A stretch of 64,000 bases of DNA from an uncultured Pseudoxanthomonas sp. Lineage in GTDB: Bacteria > Pseudomonadota > Gammaproteobacteria > Xanthomonadales > Xanthomonadaceae. A program made the translations under genes and the position numbers. The first letter of the stretch is position 1; every line of letters starts with the position of its first letter. Where the stretch lies: contig CAMLGZ010000004.1 of the NCBI GenBank assembly GCA_946479745.1, positions 184,968-248,967 on the forward strand, written 5' to 3'. The notes below the pieces were generated by a model. The model was not told where the DNA came from, ran no database searches, and was given only the letters and a program-made list of their open reading frames with translations. This document shows positions 34,319 to 47,754 of this stretch, piece by piece.

Positions 34319-34441
34319 GCTATCGCTCCCCACGCTATCGGTCCCACTGAACCGCGGCTTTGCCCTGCACCTTCGACACATGCGCCGGACGGGCCGGCGC
34401 GCTAGGGTAGCCGGCTTGTTCCCTGACCCTGGAAGCGTTCC

Positions 34442-36589
34442 ATGTCGCGCACCTTAGTCCTCGCCGCCGCCATCAGCCTGGCCCTTGCGGCCTGCACCGG
34501 AAAATCGCCCGAAACCGTGACCGAAACCACCCCCGCCGCCACCCCCGCCGCCGCCGAAAACCCGCTGCTGACCACCAGCACGCTGCCGTTCGGCGCGCCG
34601 GTGTTCGACAAGATCAAGGATGCCGACTATCTGCCCGCCTTCGAAGAGGGCATGAAGCAGCACCTGGCCGAGATGCGCAAGATCGCCGACAACGCCGAAC
34701 CGGCCACCTTCGAGAACACCATCGAAGCCACCGAACGCACCGGCGAGACCTTGAACCGCGTCAGCCGCATTTTCTTCGGCCTGGTGCAGGCCGACACCAA
34801 TGAAGCGCGGCAGAAGATCCAGGAAGAGGTCGCGCCCAAGCTGGCCGCGCACCAGGACGAGATCGCGCTGGATCCCAAACTGTTCGCACGCGTGAAAGCG
34901 GTCTACGACGCGCGCGCCACGCTGAAGCTGGACCCCGAACAACTGCGCCTGGTCGAGCGCGATTACCAGGAAATGGTCCGCGCCGGCGCGCAGCTGTCCG
35001 ATGCCGACAAGGCCACCATGCGCAAGCTCAACGTGGAAGAGACCACGCTGTCCACCGACTTCCACACCAAGCTGGTCGCCGCCGCGGCCGCTGGCGCAGT
35101 GCAGGTCGACGACAAGGCCAAGCTCGATGGTCTGTCCGAAGGCGACATCGCCTCGGCCGCGGAGGACGCCGCCGCACGCAAGCTCAATGGAAAATGGCTG
35201 CTGGCCCTGCAGAACACCACCCAGCAGCCGGTACTGGCTTCGCTGAAGGATCGCGAGCTGCGCGCCAAAGTGCTTGAGGCATCGGAAACGCGCACCGAGC
35301 ACGGCGACGCCAACGACACCCGCAAGATCATCCAGCGTCTGGCCCAGCTGCGCGCGCAGAAAGCCAAGCTGCTCGGGTTCGATACTTACGCGGCCTACAG
35401 CCTGGCCGACCAGATGGCGATCACTCCGGACAAGGCGCTGAAGCTGCTGACCGACACCGTGCCCGCCGCCACCGCCAAGGCTCGCGGCGAGATCGTCAAG
35501 ATGCAGGCGGTGATCGACCAGCAGCAGGGCGGTTTCAAACTGGCCGCCTCGGATTGGGATTTCTACGCCGAACAGGTGCGCAAGGCCGAATTCGACCTGG
35601 ACGAATCGCAGATCAAACCGTACTTCGAAATGGACAACGTGCTGCACAACGGCGTGTTCTATGCCGCCACGCAGATGTACGGCATCACTTTCAAGGAGCG
35701 CAAGGACATCCCGGTCTACAACCCCGACATGAAGGTGTACGAAGTCTTCGACAAGGACGGCAGCTCGCTGGCGCTGTTCTACACCGACTACTTCAAGCGC
35801 GACAGCAAGTCCGGCGGCGCCTGGATGGACGTGTTCGTCGAGCAGGACGGCCTGACCGGCGCCAAGCCGGTGGTCTACAACGTGTGCAACTTCACCAAGC
35901 CCGCCGCCGGCCAGCCCGCATTGCTGAGCTTCGACGACGTCACCACCATGTTCCACGAGTTCGGCCATGCGCTGCACGGCATGTTCTCGAAGGTGAAGTA
36001 TCCCTCCATCGCCGGCACCAGCACCTCGCGCGATTTCGTCGAGTTCCCGTCGCAGTTCAACGAGCACTGGGCTTCGGATCCGAAGGTGTTCGCCAACTAC
36101 GCCAAGCACTACAAGACCGGCGAGCCGATGCCGCAGGCGCTGGTAGACAAGATCAAGAAGGCCGGCAAGTTCAACAGCGGCTACGCGACCACCGAGTACC
36201 TGTCTGCCGCGCTGCTCGATCTGGCTTGGCACACGCTGCCGGCCGACGCGCCGTTGCAGGACGTGGATAAATTCGAAGCCGATGCCCTGAAGAAGTTCAA
36301 AGTGGATCTGGCCGAAGTGCCGCCGCGCTACCGCACCAGCTACTTCGACCACATCTGGGGCGGCGGCTACTCGGCCGGCTACTACGCCTACTTCTGGTCC
36401 GAAGTGCTGGACGACGATGCGTTCGAGTGGTTCAAGGAACACGGCGGCATGACCGCCGAGAACGGCCAGATTTTCCGCGACAAGATCCTCTCCCGCGGCA
36501 ATACAGTCGACCTGGCCACGCTGTACCGCGATTTCCGCGGCAAGGATCCCAGCGTGGAGCCGTTGCTGGAGAATCGCGGGTTGAAGTAA
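34442..36589 (+). CDS. dcp: M3-family peptidyl-dipeptidase (Dcp-like), lipoprotein
   Basis: A 715-residue zinc peptidase. The signal ends in a lipobox (LALAAC, Cys18), so it is probably membrane-anchored in the periplasm. The metal site HEFGH is at residues 505-509 (MFHEFGHALHGMF), with the downstream glutamate region ..TSRDFVEFPSQFNEHW. The Dcp-type sequence YRTSYFDHIWGGGYSAGYYAY near the C-terminus binds substrate. Dcp removes C-terminal dipeptides. A clear intrinsic terminator follows. Confidence 0.92.
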   Translation: MSRTLVLAAAISLALAACTGKSPETVTETTPAATPAAAENPLLTTSTLPFGAPVFDKIKDADYLPAFEEGMKQHLAEMRKIADNAEPATFENTIEATERTGETLNRVSRIFFGLVQADTNEARQKIQEEVAPKLAAHQDEIALDPKLFARVKAVYDARATLKLDPEQLRLVERDYQEMVRAGAQLSDADKATMRKLNVEETTLSTDFHTKLVAAAAAGAVQVDDKAKLDGLSEGDIASAAEDAAARKLNGKWLLALQNTTQQPVLASLKDRELRAKVLEASETRTEHGDANDTRKIIQRLAQLRAQKAKLLGFDTYAAYSLADQMAITPDKALKLLTDTVPAATAKARGEIVKMQAVIDQQQGGFKLAASDWDFYAEQVRKAEFDLDESQIKPYFEMDNVLHNGVFYAATQMYGITFKERKDIPVYNPDMKVYEVFDKDGSSLALFYTDYFKRDSKSGGAWMDVFVEQDGLTGAKPVVYNVCNFTKPAAGQPALLSFDDVTTMFHEFGHALHGMFSKVKYPSIAGTSTSRDFVEFPSQFNEHWASDPKVFANYAKHYKTGEPMPQALVDKIKKAGKFNSGYATTEYLSAALLDLAWHTLPADAPLQDVDKFEADALKKFKVDLAEVPPRYRTSYFDHIWGGGYSAGYYAYFWSEVLDDDAFEWFKEHGGMTAENGQIFRDKILSRGNTVDLATLYRDFRGKDPSVEPLLENRGLK

Positions 36590-36616
36590 ACGACCGCGAA
36601 GAAATTCGGCATCGGG

Positions 36617-36648
36617 AAACGGGATGGCTTCGCAGCCATCCCGTTTTT
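36617..36648 (+). terminator. Intrinsic terminator of the M3 peptidase gene
   Basis: AACGGGATGGCT-TCGC-AGCCATCCCGTT followed by TTTT, 28 nt past the stop: a 12-bp stem with a stable tetraloop and U-tract. Confidence 0.9.
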
Positions 36649-36752
36649 CTGTGCGCTACTCCCACATCAGGCCGCTTCCATCCTTGATCGCCGGCTACGA
36701 TTCAGCGCTGTAATTGCTTAACAGGCGAGGTGTCCCGTAGCATGCGGATTCG

Positions 36753-37127
36753 ATGATCCGCATGCCCCGCCACCGCATCGCCAGACTGCTGCGCCTGCCC
36801 GCGCTGGTATTGCTTATGCTCGCCGTGCTGGTCAATCCGGTCTTGGCGGCGGTGGGCGACTTGCATGAGTCGAGCCACGGCAGCGCGGAACATGCGCTGC
36901 CTTCCGGCTCGCACGATCATGCCGATGCCGGCAAGCAGGAACAGGGAACCGACCTGTTGCACGCCCTGATGCACGCTGCCCATTGCTGCGGCCATCTGAC
37001 CGCGATTTTTTCGACTCCCTTCGTAGCCCAAGCGCCGCTGTTTTCCGATGAACCGCCGGTACCGGCCTTCGCCGCCCCGCACTCTCCGCCCCGCACCGAC
37101 CATTTCCGTCCTCCGATCGCGATCTGA
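36753..37127 (+). CDS. Small His-rich exported protein heading the czc operon (CzcI-like)
   Basis: A 124-residue protein with an N-terminal signal or anchor (LLRLPALVLLMLAVLVNPVLA). The mature part is rich in His and acidic residues (HESSHGSAEHALPSGSHDHAD, then HALMHAAHCCGH), a pattern of periplasmic metal-binding proteins. It lies 56 bp upstream of czcC on the same strand, the usual place of CzcI-type small proteins in Czc loci. A metal-buffering or regulatory role is inferred; sequence similarity to CzcI itself cannot be claimed firmly. Confidence 0.65.
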   Translation: MIRMPRHRIARLLRLPALVLLMLAVLVNPVLAAVGDLHESSHGSAEHALPSGSHDHADAGKQEQGTDLLHALMHAAHCCGHLTAIFSTPFVAQAPLFSDEPPVPAFAAPHSPPRTDHFRPPIAI

Positions 37128-37183
37128 CGTGATTTGCCGGCAACCCGCCGGTCCTTCGTCATCGATCTTTCGGAGAAATTCCC

Positions 37184-38460
37184 ATGTGGCTGCGTTCGAC
37201 GGCATTGGCCGTCTTCGCGGTTGCGTCGTGCATGCAAGCATCGGCGCAGCCGCCTGAAACATTGACTCTGGACGAGGCGTTCGCGCGCGTCGCCCAATCC
37301 CATCCCGATTTGCGCCTGATAGACGGGCAGCACAAGGTGTTGTCGGCCGAGGCCGAACGCGCTGCGTTACGGCCAGCCCGGGTTGCCGGCCTGCAGATCG
37401 AAAATGCGCTCGGCACAGGCGATGCCAGCGGTTTCAAACAAGCTGAAATCAGCCTGACCCTGGCCGGCGTGCTGGAGCGTGGCGGCAAGCTGGACGCTCG
37501 CCGCACGCTCGCCCAGACGCGCATCGATGCGCTGGCGCTGCAACGGGAAACCAAGCGACTCGACCTGCTGGCCGAAGTCGCGCGCCGTTATCTCGCCGTC
37601 AACGCCGCGCAGGAACAGCGCCGCATCGCCGATCTGGATGTCGCGCAACGTCAGCGTACCGTCGCAGGCGCCAGGCAGCGTCTGACTGCAGGCGCATCGC
37701 CCGAGTCGGCCGTGCTGACCGCGCAAGCCGCGTTGGCGCGCGCCGAGATGGAGCGCGACCGCGCCCAACAGCGCAGCGCAGCCGCGCGACAACATCTCGC
37801 CGCCCTGTGGGGCGAACGCAATCCCGTATTCGACGTAGCCGCAGGCGATCCTCTGGTTTTACCGGACATCGCCGACTTCGCAGCGCTGGACGCATTGCTG
37901 ACCAGCACGCCGGAGCTGTCGCGGTTCGCCGACGAGCGGCGCGTTGGCGAGGCGCGGTTGCAATTGGTGCGCAGCCAGGCCGAGTCCGATCTGGAATGGC
38001 AGGTTGGCGTGCGCCGCTTGCAGGCTACGGATGATTTCGCGTTGATCGGCAGTATTTCCATGCCGTTGGGAAGTTCACGCCGCGCGCAGCCCGACATCCG
38101 TGCCGCGGAGGCGGAGCTGGCGCTGGTCGAGATCGAACGCGAGGCCCAAGGCTTGTCGTTGTATTCCACCCTGTCCGAAGCGCACGGCCGCTATCGCGTC
38201 GCCCAGCTGGAAGTGTCCCGATTGCAGTCGGATGTGCTGCCCAGGCTCGCCAGGGCAGAAAGCGCGGCAGAGCGCGCTTACCGCGGCGGCGCGATCAGCT
38301 ACCTGGAATGGGCGCAACTGCAATCCGAGCGCACCAACGCACGCAAGCAGCAACTCGAAGCGGCACTGGAAGCCCAGCGCGCACTGATAGAAATCCAGCG
38401 TCTCACCGGCCAGGCGTTCGTCGCCGCCCCTGCGTCGCACACAAAACAGGAAACGACCCC

Positions 38461-38464
<4 letters not shown>
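37184..38464 (+). CDS. czcC: CzcC-like outer-membrane channel (TolC family)
   Basis: A 426-residue outer-membrane factor. The signal peptide MWLRSTALAVFAVASCMQAS is followed by two OEP repeats: LTLDEAFARVAQSHPDLRLIDG..., and later long coiled-coil helices (LARAESAAERAYRGGAISYLEWAQLQSERTNARKQQLEAA). TolC-type trimers form the exit duct of tripartite pumps. Its last codon overlaps the start of czcB (ATGA). Together with CzcB and CzcA it makes a complete metal efflux system. Confidence 0.9.
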
Positions 38465-42955
<4,491 letters not shown>

Positions 42956-43061
42956 CGTATGCGTTGTGTTCCGGGCGACGCATCCGCGTCGCTCGGGACT
43001 ATCGTCGATTTCTCCATCGAGCGTGCTTCGCGCCTTTGTCGCGATGCATTAGAATCGCAAC

Positions 43062-43463
43062 ATGCTCCGTTCCCTCACCTTCCAGCGTTCCATGGCCCGG
43101 CTGGCGTTCGCCGCCGTTCTGCTGATGGCGCTGGCGCCGGCGGTCAGCCGCTGGGTGAAGAGCGATTCGTTGCAACTCCTGCCTGGCCTGACCGAAATAT
43201 GCACCACATCCGGGCTGAAAAGCCTGGACGTTTCCGGGTGGGGCGGAGAGAAAGCGAAAATTCCTGCACCGGACCACTTCGGCATGGGCGCCGATTGCGC
43301 TTACTGCCCGTTGCTCGCTGGCGCAGCGCTGCTGTTGTTGACCTTCGCGTTGCTGTTTCCGCAGGTACTGCCGAACCTTGCTCCCGCCTCTCTGCCGCTT
43401 TACTTCCGGTCTTCCTCCGTTTTCCCGGGACTCGGTTCCCGCGGTCCGCCGCTCGCCCTCTGA
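43062..43463 (+). CDS. DUF2946 protein
   Basis: A 133-residue membrane-associated protein: an N-terminal helix (MARLAFAAVLLMALAPAVSR), a loop with ICTTSG and GADCAYCPLLAG (Cys-x-x-Cys, the family's signature), and a second helix (AALLLLTFALLFPQVLP). DUF2946 genes usually sit beside copper- or other metal-related TonB receptors, exactly as here, so a role in metal handling is likely although no biochemical function is known. Unlike czc genes it has only one His. Confidence 0.8.
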   Translation: MLRSLTFQRSMARLAFAAVLLMALAPAVSRWVKSDSLQLLPGLTEICTTSGLKSLDVSGWGGEKAKIPAPDHFGMGADCAYCPLLAGAALLLLTFALLFPQVLPNLAPASLPLYFRSSSVFPGLGSRGPPLAL

Positions 43464-43528
43464 AACACAAGCCCGATTCTTTCTCTTCACGGCGATGACG
43501 CCGTGTTCCTTGTGCTTTTGGAGTTTCC

Positions 43529-45610
43529 ATGTCCATTTCCGTTCGCGCGGCGAAGCGTTCGTCGCGTCTGTCCGTGGCTGTCGTCGCGGTGTTGTTCCCG
43601 TTTTCCGCGGCGTTCGCTGCCGATTCCACCGAGGTCGCCGAGCCGGCCAAAACGCTCGATAAAGTGGAGGTCATCGGCAAGCCTCTCCGCCCCGCAATAA
43701 TCGAAGACCTTGAGCACGCCAAGGCGCGCCTTGATCAGCGCGCGGGCGGCACCGGGGTAGTGGACGGCGAGTCTTATCGCGGCGGCCGCGTCAGCACATT
43801 GGCCGATGCGTTGGGTTACGCCACCGGCGTCTTCATCCAACCGCGCTTCGGTGCGGAAGAGGCGCGGCTTTCGATCCGCGGCTCTGGTATCCAGCGCACT
43901 TTCCATGGTCGGGGCATCGAATTGCTGCAGGATGGCAGCCCGCTGAATCTCGCCGACGGCGGCGTGGATTTCCAGGCGGTGGAGCCATTGTCTGCGCGTT
44001 ACATCGAGGTTTATCGGGGAGCCAACGCGCTGGAATTCGGTGCGGCCACGCTGGGTGGTGCGATCAACTTCGTCGCTCCCTCCGGCTATGACGCAGATCC
44101 GGTCGCCCTGCGCCTGGAAGCGGGCAGTTTCGGCTACAAGCGTGGGCAAGTAGCGCTGGCGGGAGTGAGCGGAGACGCCGATGGCTACCTCAGCGTCACC
44201 GGTTTCGCGCAGGACGGTTTCCGCGACCATGCCAGACAGGAAACCTATCGCCTGTTCGGCAATGCCGGCTTCGTTTTCAGCGACAGCCTGGGCGGGCGCG
44301 TGTATCTCACCCATGTCGACACGCGCTCGGAACTGCCGGGCAACCTGACCTTGGCCCAGGCGCGCGGCAATCCGGAGCTCGCCGCGGCCGGGAATATCGC
44401 ACTGGACCAGCGTCGCGATTTCACGCTGGACCGCATTGCCGGCAAGCTGGCATGGGTGCCGAACGAAGAGCAAAGCCTGGTCTTCTCCGCGTTCTATTCC
44501 GACAAGTCGTTGCATCATCCGATCTTCCAGGTGCTGAACCAGGACACGCAGGATTACGGCGTGGACTTGCGCTGGCGTGGCGAAAGTATCGTTGCCGGCC
44601 ATCGCAACGTACTGATCGCGGGTCTCGCGCTGGCGCAAGGCGACGTGGAAGACGACCGCTTCGCCAATGTCGCCGGCAGGCAAGGCGCGCGCACCAACCA
44701 GCTTGAGCAACGCGCCCGCAATGCCAAGGCCTACGCCGAGAACCAAACCTGGTTGGACGAACGCTGGGCATTGTCGCTGGGTGCGCAGGCGCTGAAATCA
44801 GAACGGCGTTCGCGCGACCTGTTCATCACCGGCGGACGCGACGAGAGCTTCGATGTCGACTATTCCGGCATCAGTCCAAAACTGGGAGCGTTCTACCGGA
44901 TCGATGACATGACCCAGATCTTCGGCAACCTGAGCCGTAGCCTGGAACCGCCCAGCTTCGGCGAGATCACCGGCGGAACCGGCGTGACTCCCGTGAGTGA
45001 GCAGAGGGCCACGACCGCGGAAGTCGGCTTCCGCACGCAGCGCGAAAACCTGTCCGTGGACCTGGCGCTGTATCGCGCGCGGGTGGAGGATGAGCTGCTG
45101 GCCCTGACCGACGGCACCGGCAATCCGCTCGGCACGGTGAACGCGAAACGCACGATCCATCAAGGCGTCGAATTCGGCTTGGGTTGGCAGTTGGTCCGTG
45201 CCTTCAGATTGTCCGCCAACTATCTGTGGAACGATTTCCGATTCGATCACGATCCGGTCTACAGCGATAACGAACTGGCCGGCGTGCCGCCGCAGCAACT
45301 GCGTGCCGAACTACGCTGGCAACCCAGCGACCGCTTCTACGCGGTCCCCAACGTGGAATGGGTGCCGAACGATTACTACGTGGACCACGCCAACACCTTC
45401 CGCGCGCCGGGCTACACGCTGGTCGGCCTGCGCATCGGTGGCCGGATCGGCGACCGTTGGAAATGGTTCGCCGACGCGCGCAACCTGCAGGACCGCAAGT
45501 GGATCTCCACCACCAGTGTGGTTGCGGACGCGCGCGGGCTGGACGCCGCTAATTTCCTGCCGGGCGATGGCCGCTCAATTTACGTCGGCATCGAGTGGAA
45601 GCTGAAATGA
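43529..45610 (+). CDS. TonB-dependent outer-membrane receptor (probable metal/metallophore uptake)
   Basis: A 693-residue receptor with a signal peptide (LSVAVVAVLFPFSAAFA), a TonB-box-like LDKVEVIG, the plug domain (STLADALGYATGVFIQPRFG; IEVYRGANALEFGAATLGGAINFV) and a beta-barrel ending in YVGIEWKLK. It is of the size of siderophore- or copper-type receptors. Because it sits directly after czcCBA and a DUF2946 gene, a metal chelate is the likely cargo; the ligand cannot be read from sequence. It ends facing the M64 peptidase gene. Confidence 0.88.
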   Translation: MSISVRAAKRSSRLSVAVVAVLFPFSAAFAADSTEVAEPAKTLDKVEVIGKPLRPAIIEDLEHAKARLDQRAGGTGVVDGESYRGGRVSTLADALGYATGVFIQPRFGAEEARLSIRGSGIQRTFHGRGIELLQDGSPLNLADGGVDFQAVEPLSARYIEVYRGANALEFGAATLGGAINFVAPSGYDADPVALRLEAGSFGYKRGQVALAGVSGDADGYLSVTGFAQDGFRDHARQETYRLFGNAGFVFSDSLGGRVYLTHVDTRSELPGNLTLAQARGNPELAAAGNIALDQRRDFTLDRIAGKLAWVPNEEQSLVFSAFYSDKSLHHPIFQVLNQDTQDYGVDLRWRGESIVAGHRNVLIAGLALAQGDVEDDRFANVAGRQGARTNQLEQRARNAKAYAENQTWLDERWALSLGAQALKSERRSRDLFITGGRDESFDVDYSGISPKLGAFYRIDDMTQIFGNLSRSLEPPSFGEITGGTGVTPVSEQRATTAEVGFRTQRENLSVDLALYRARVEDELLALTDGTGNPLGTVNAKRTIHQGVEFGLGWQLVRAFRLSANYLWNDFRFDHDPVYSDNELAGVPPQQLRAELRWQPSDRFYAVPNVEWVPNDYYVDHANTFRAPGYTLVGLRIGGRIGDRWKWFADARNLQDRKWISTTSVVADARGLDAANFLPGDGRSIYVGIEWKLK

Positions 45611-45669
45611 ACGCTCCTCCCGGAAGCGACCCTGCTTGTGCGCGATCCAGTCGGAACGCGCCCCTGTCC

Positions 45670-46896
45670 TTAGCGGATCACATGAGTCGGCAGCTCCGCC
45701 ACCGCTTCATTGAGCAGTGCCTGCGTCTGCGTCTGCAACTGCTTGCGGTGCTCCTCCGACGACACCAGCGAAGACAGGTGGTCCATCGCCAGGCCGACTA
45801 TGGTGTCGCGCATGGCGGGCGAGGCGTCGTGCGGATTGGCCATTGCTGCCCACAGGCTATGGCGCAAAGGTCCCCACGGATCGATTGGAATGGGTTTGCC
45901 GCCCACGATGATCACCCCGCCGCCGTCCTGGATCACCCCGAACAGTATCGTCGCCACCGCGAGCCAGCGCGACAGGTCCAGCCGGTCGAACTTGAAGCAG
46001 GCATCGGGATCGAACGGCATCAGGAATTCGTGGATCTCGCGCTGGCAGACCGGACAGAACGGCTCACCGAGCACGCGCATCTTGCAGTTGTAGGAAGGCC
46101 GGTAAGCGCCGCAATGCGTGTAGTGGGCACCTTCGTAGGTGCCGACCACAAAGCTCGGCGGTGCGGGAACCAGGTCCGGCGGACATTGGCTGCAATTGGG
46201 ATTGGACTGGGTCGGCAAGGTCGAAACGTTGATCAGGTCGTCCCACTTGCCGGTCGCGGTCGGCGAGATCGTGACGTTGGGTTGCGAAGGTTCGAGACTG
46301 CCGTGCTGGTTTTGCGACGGCCCGTCGAGACCGCAGCCGGCGTAGTAGAAATACTCGTCGGCCAAGCCAAAGATGGAATGCCCCATCTCGTGGATGATGA
46401 TCTCGCGCCAGTCGATGTCGTTGCCGAGCGAGTTCTTGGTTGCCGTCGAGCTGACGCCGACACTGCCGCCCGTTCCCCCGTACACATCGGAATTGACGAT
46501 CACCTGCGCCGAATGGAACTGAGGAACATGAGCGGCCACTGTGCTCAACACTAGTGAACTATCGCAAACCAGCGCCCGCCTGATGCCGCCGTTGCAGAAA
46601 CGCGCGTCGAAATAAGTGTCCGGCGTGGCTCCGGTGCCTCCGCAGCCTGCGGGATCGTCGGCGCCGCTCTCGTCGGAAGCCACGTCCAGGCGCCAGATGT
46701 TGATGGCGCAACGATGGTCGTCGAACGGTGCGATGTCGAACAGGCCGTTGGCGAAATGCTGGGCGTCTTCGGCGAACTTGCCCAGTTCGCTTTGGCGATA
46801 GCCTTCGGCGACCAGTACCAGGTTGAAGCGTTCGGCGGGGTCGCCGTTGTCGACGATCTTGACCGCGCCGATCACTGTGCCGTCTGCAACGCCCAT
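45670..46896 (-). CDS. M64-family metallopeptidase (IgA-peptidase-like)
   Basis: A 408-residue protein. The zinc motif HEMGH is at 169-173 with Asp180 in GLADEY as the probable third ligand, and the N-terminal IVDNGDPAERFNLVLVAEGYRQSEL is the opening signature of M64 peptidases. Several Cys pairs occur (CPPD, CPVC). No signal peptide is visible: the protein begins MGVADGTVIGAVKIVDN. A downstream helix-rich tail (RQTQ-like) follows. Family members cleave proteins outside the cell; target unknown. It starts one base after the stop of the upstream gene, so the two are an operon. Confidence 0.82.
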   Translation of the reverse strand: MGVADGTVIGAVKIVDNGDPAERFNLVLVAEGYRQSELGKFAEDAQHFANGLFDIAPFDDHRCAINIWRLDVASDESGADDPAGCGGTGATPDTYFDARFCNGGIRRALVCDSSLVLSTVAAHVPQFHSAQVIVNSDVYGGTGGSVGVSSTATKNSLGNDIDWREIIIHEMGHSIFGLADEYFYYAGCGLDGPSQNQHGSLEPSQPNVTISPTATGKWDDLINVSTLPTQSNPNCSQCPPDLVPAPPSFVVGTYEGAHYTHCGAYRPSYNCKMRVLGEPFCPVCQREIHEFLMPFDPDACFKFDRLDLSRWLAVATILFGVIQDGGGVIIVGGKPIPIDPWGPLRHSLWAAMANPHDASPAMRDTIVGLAMDHLSSLVSSEEHRKQLQTQTQALLNEAVAELPTHVIR

Positions 46897-46897
46897 G

Positions 46898-47362
46898 TCA
46901 CTGCGCTCCTTTGTCGATGTCGGAAAGATCGAACTCGTGGGTGGCAGCGGTCGCCGCCGCCTTGGCTTTGTCGTCGCGGCTCGCTCGCCGCGGTTCTGCG
47001 TGCACCACGAACTTGCGGGCGCCGGCGATATCGGGCACGACCACGAAGAACGCGCGAACGCCCGTGTCCTCGTCGATCCTGTGCAGTGCCTCGCCCGGTC
47101 CGTCGGCCACTACTTCCAGGCCCTGCTGCGGGTTGTCGATGGTGCGGCGGTAGACCGGCCGGTTTTCGCTGTCGCGCAGTTCGAACCACGAACCGCGCGT
47201 GTCACCCTTGGGTACGAGCGCTTGCGGAGGCGGCACCACCATGTTCAATCGCTGGGTGGAGACGAGCTTGAATTCGTCGCCGCGCTGTTCGAAGATCAGG
47301 CGTAGGGCGCGTTGTTGCCGCCGATGATCGCCTGTCGCACCCGATGCTCCGCATTTGTCCAC
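46898..47362 (-). CDS. Small protein co-encoded with the M64 peptidase
   Basis: A 154-residue protein with a GTG start supported by GGAG 8 nt upstream. The body (LIFEQRGDEFKLVSTQRLNMVVPP, SWFELRDSENRPVYRRTI, VRAFFVVVPDIAGARKFVVH) looks like a beta-sandwich with a low-complexity Lys/Ala-rich C-terminus. No signal peptide. The family is not recognised, but similar all-beta segments occur as N-terminal domains of some M64 peptidases, so it may be a split-off partner domain or chaperone for the peptidase downstream. Confidence 0.6.
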   Translation of the reverse strand: MDKCGASGATGDHRRQQRALRLIFEQRGDEFKLVSTQRLNMVVPPPQALVPKGDTRGSWFELRDSENRPVYRRTIDNPQQGLEVVADGPGEALHRIDEDTGVRAFFVVVPDIAGARKFVVHAEPRRASRDDKAKAAATAATHEFDLSDIDKGAQ

Positions 47363-47490
47363 GTGTCCGCTCCATTGTCCGCTGTTATCCGGATCAAACG
47401 CCGGTAATCGAGCATCCCGGACAACACGCGCAACGTAAATATTTCCGCGGCCTCAAAGCACGCTTCAATGCGTTCTTCCGAAATTGAAAA

Positions 47491-47754
47491 TCAGAGACGG
47501 GTCCAGGCGCCAAGGCGTGGCGGTACGTGTTTCGTTAACATCGTGTCGATGCGCTGTTGTGCGTACTGGCGATCCTGCGGATCGGCGCGTGCCAGGATTT
47601 CCTGCGCCAGCACATCGAAATGCGGCCAGAACTGCGCCTCGTGACGCAAATTTGCGCGCCAGACCGGCAGCATGCGCTCCAGATTCTCCAGGTCCGCCTC
47701 CAACCGGTCGCGCGCGTCCGGCATGCGGTTCACGATGTCGAGGGTCGCGGCCAA
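47491..47754 (-). CDS. Possible small protein overlapping the end of the glucan synthase gene
   Basis: An 87-codon frame with a TTG start, overlapping the last 25 nt of the glucan synthase gene. Its composition is balanced (DARDRLEADLENLERMLPVW; LAQEILARADPQDRQYAQQR), unlike the Arg/Pro/Ala-rich translations of shadow frames here, and it looks amphipathic-helical. The overlap suggests coupled translation. Function unknown. Confidence 0.45.
   Translation of the reverse strand: MAATLDIVNRMPDARDRLEADLENLERMLPVWRANLRHEAQFWPHFDVLAQEILARADPQDRQYAQQRIDTMLTKHVPPRLGAWTRL

Noticed and set aside
42973..42999. Hairpin after czcA considered as an intrinsic terminator
   Set aside because: The stem is present but no T-tract follows, so termination is not supported.
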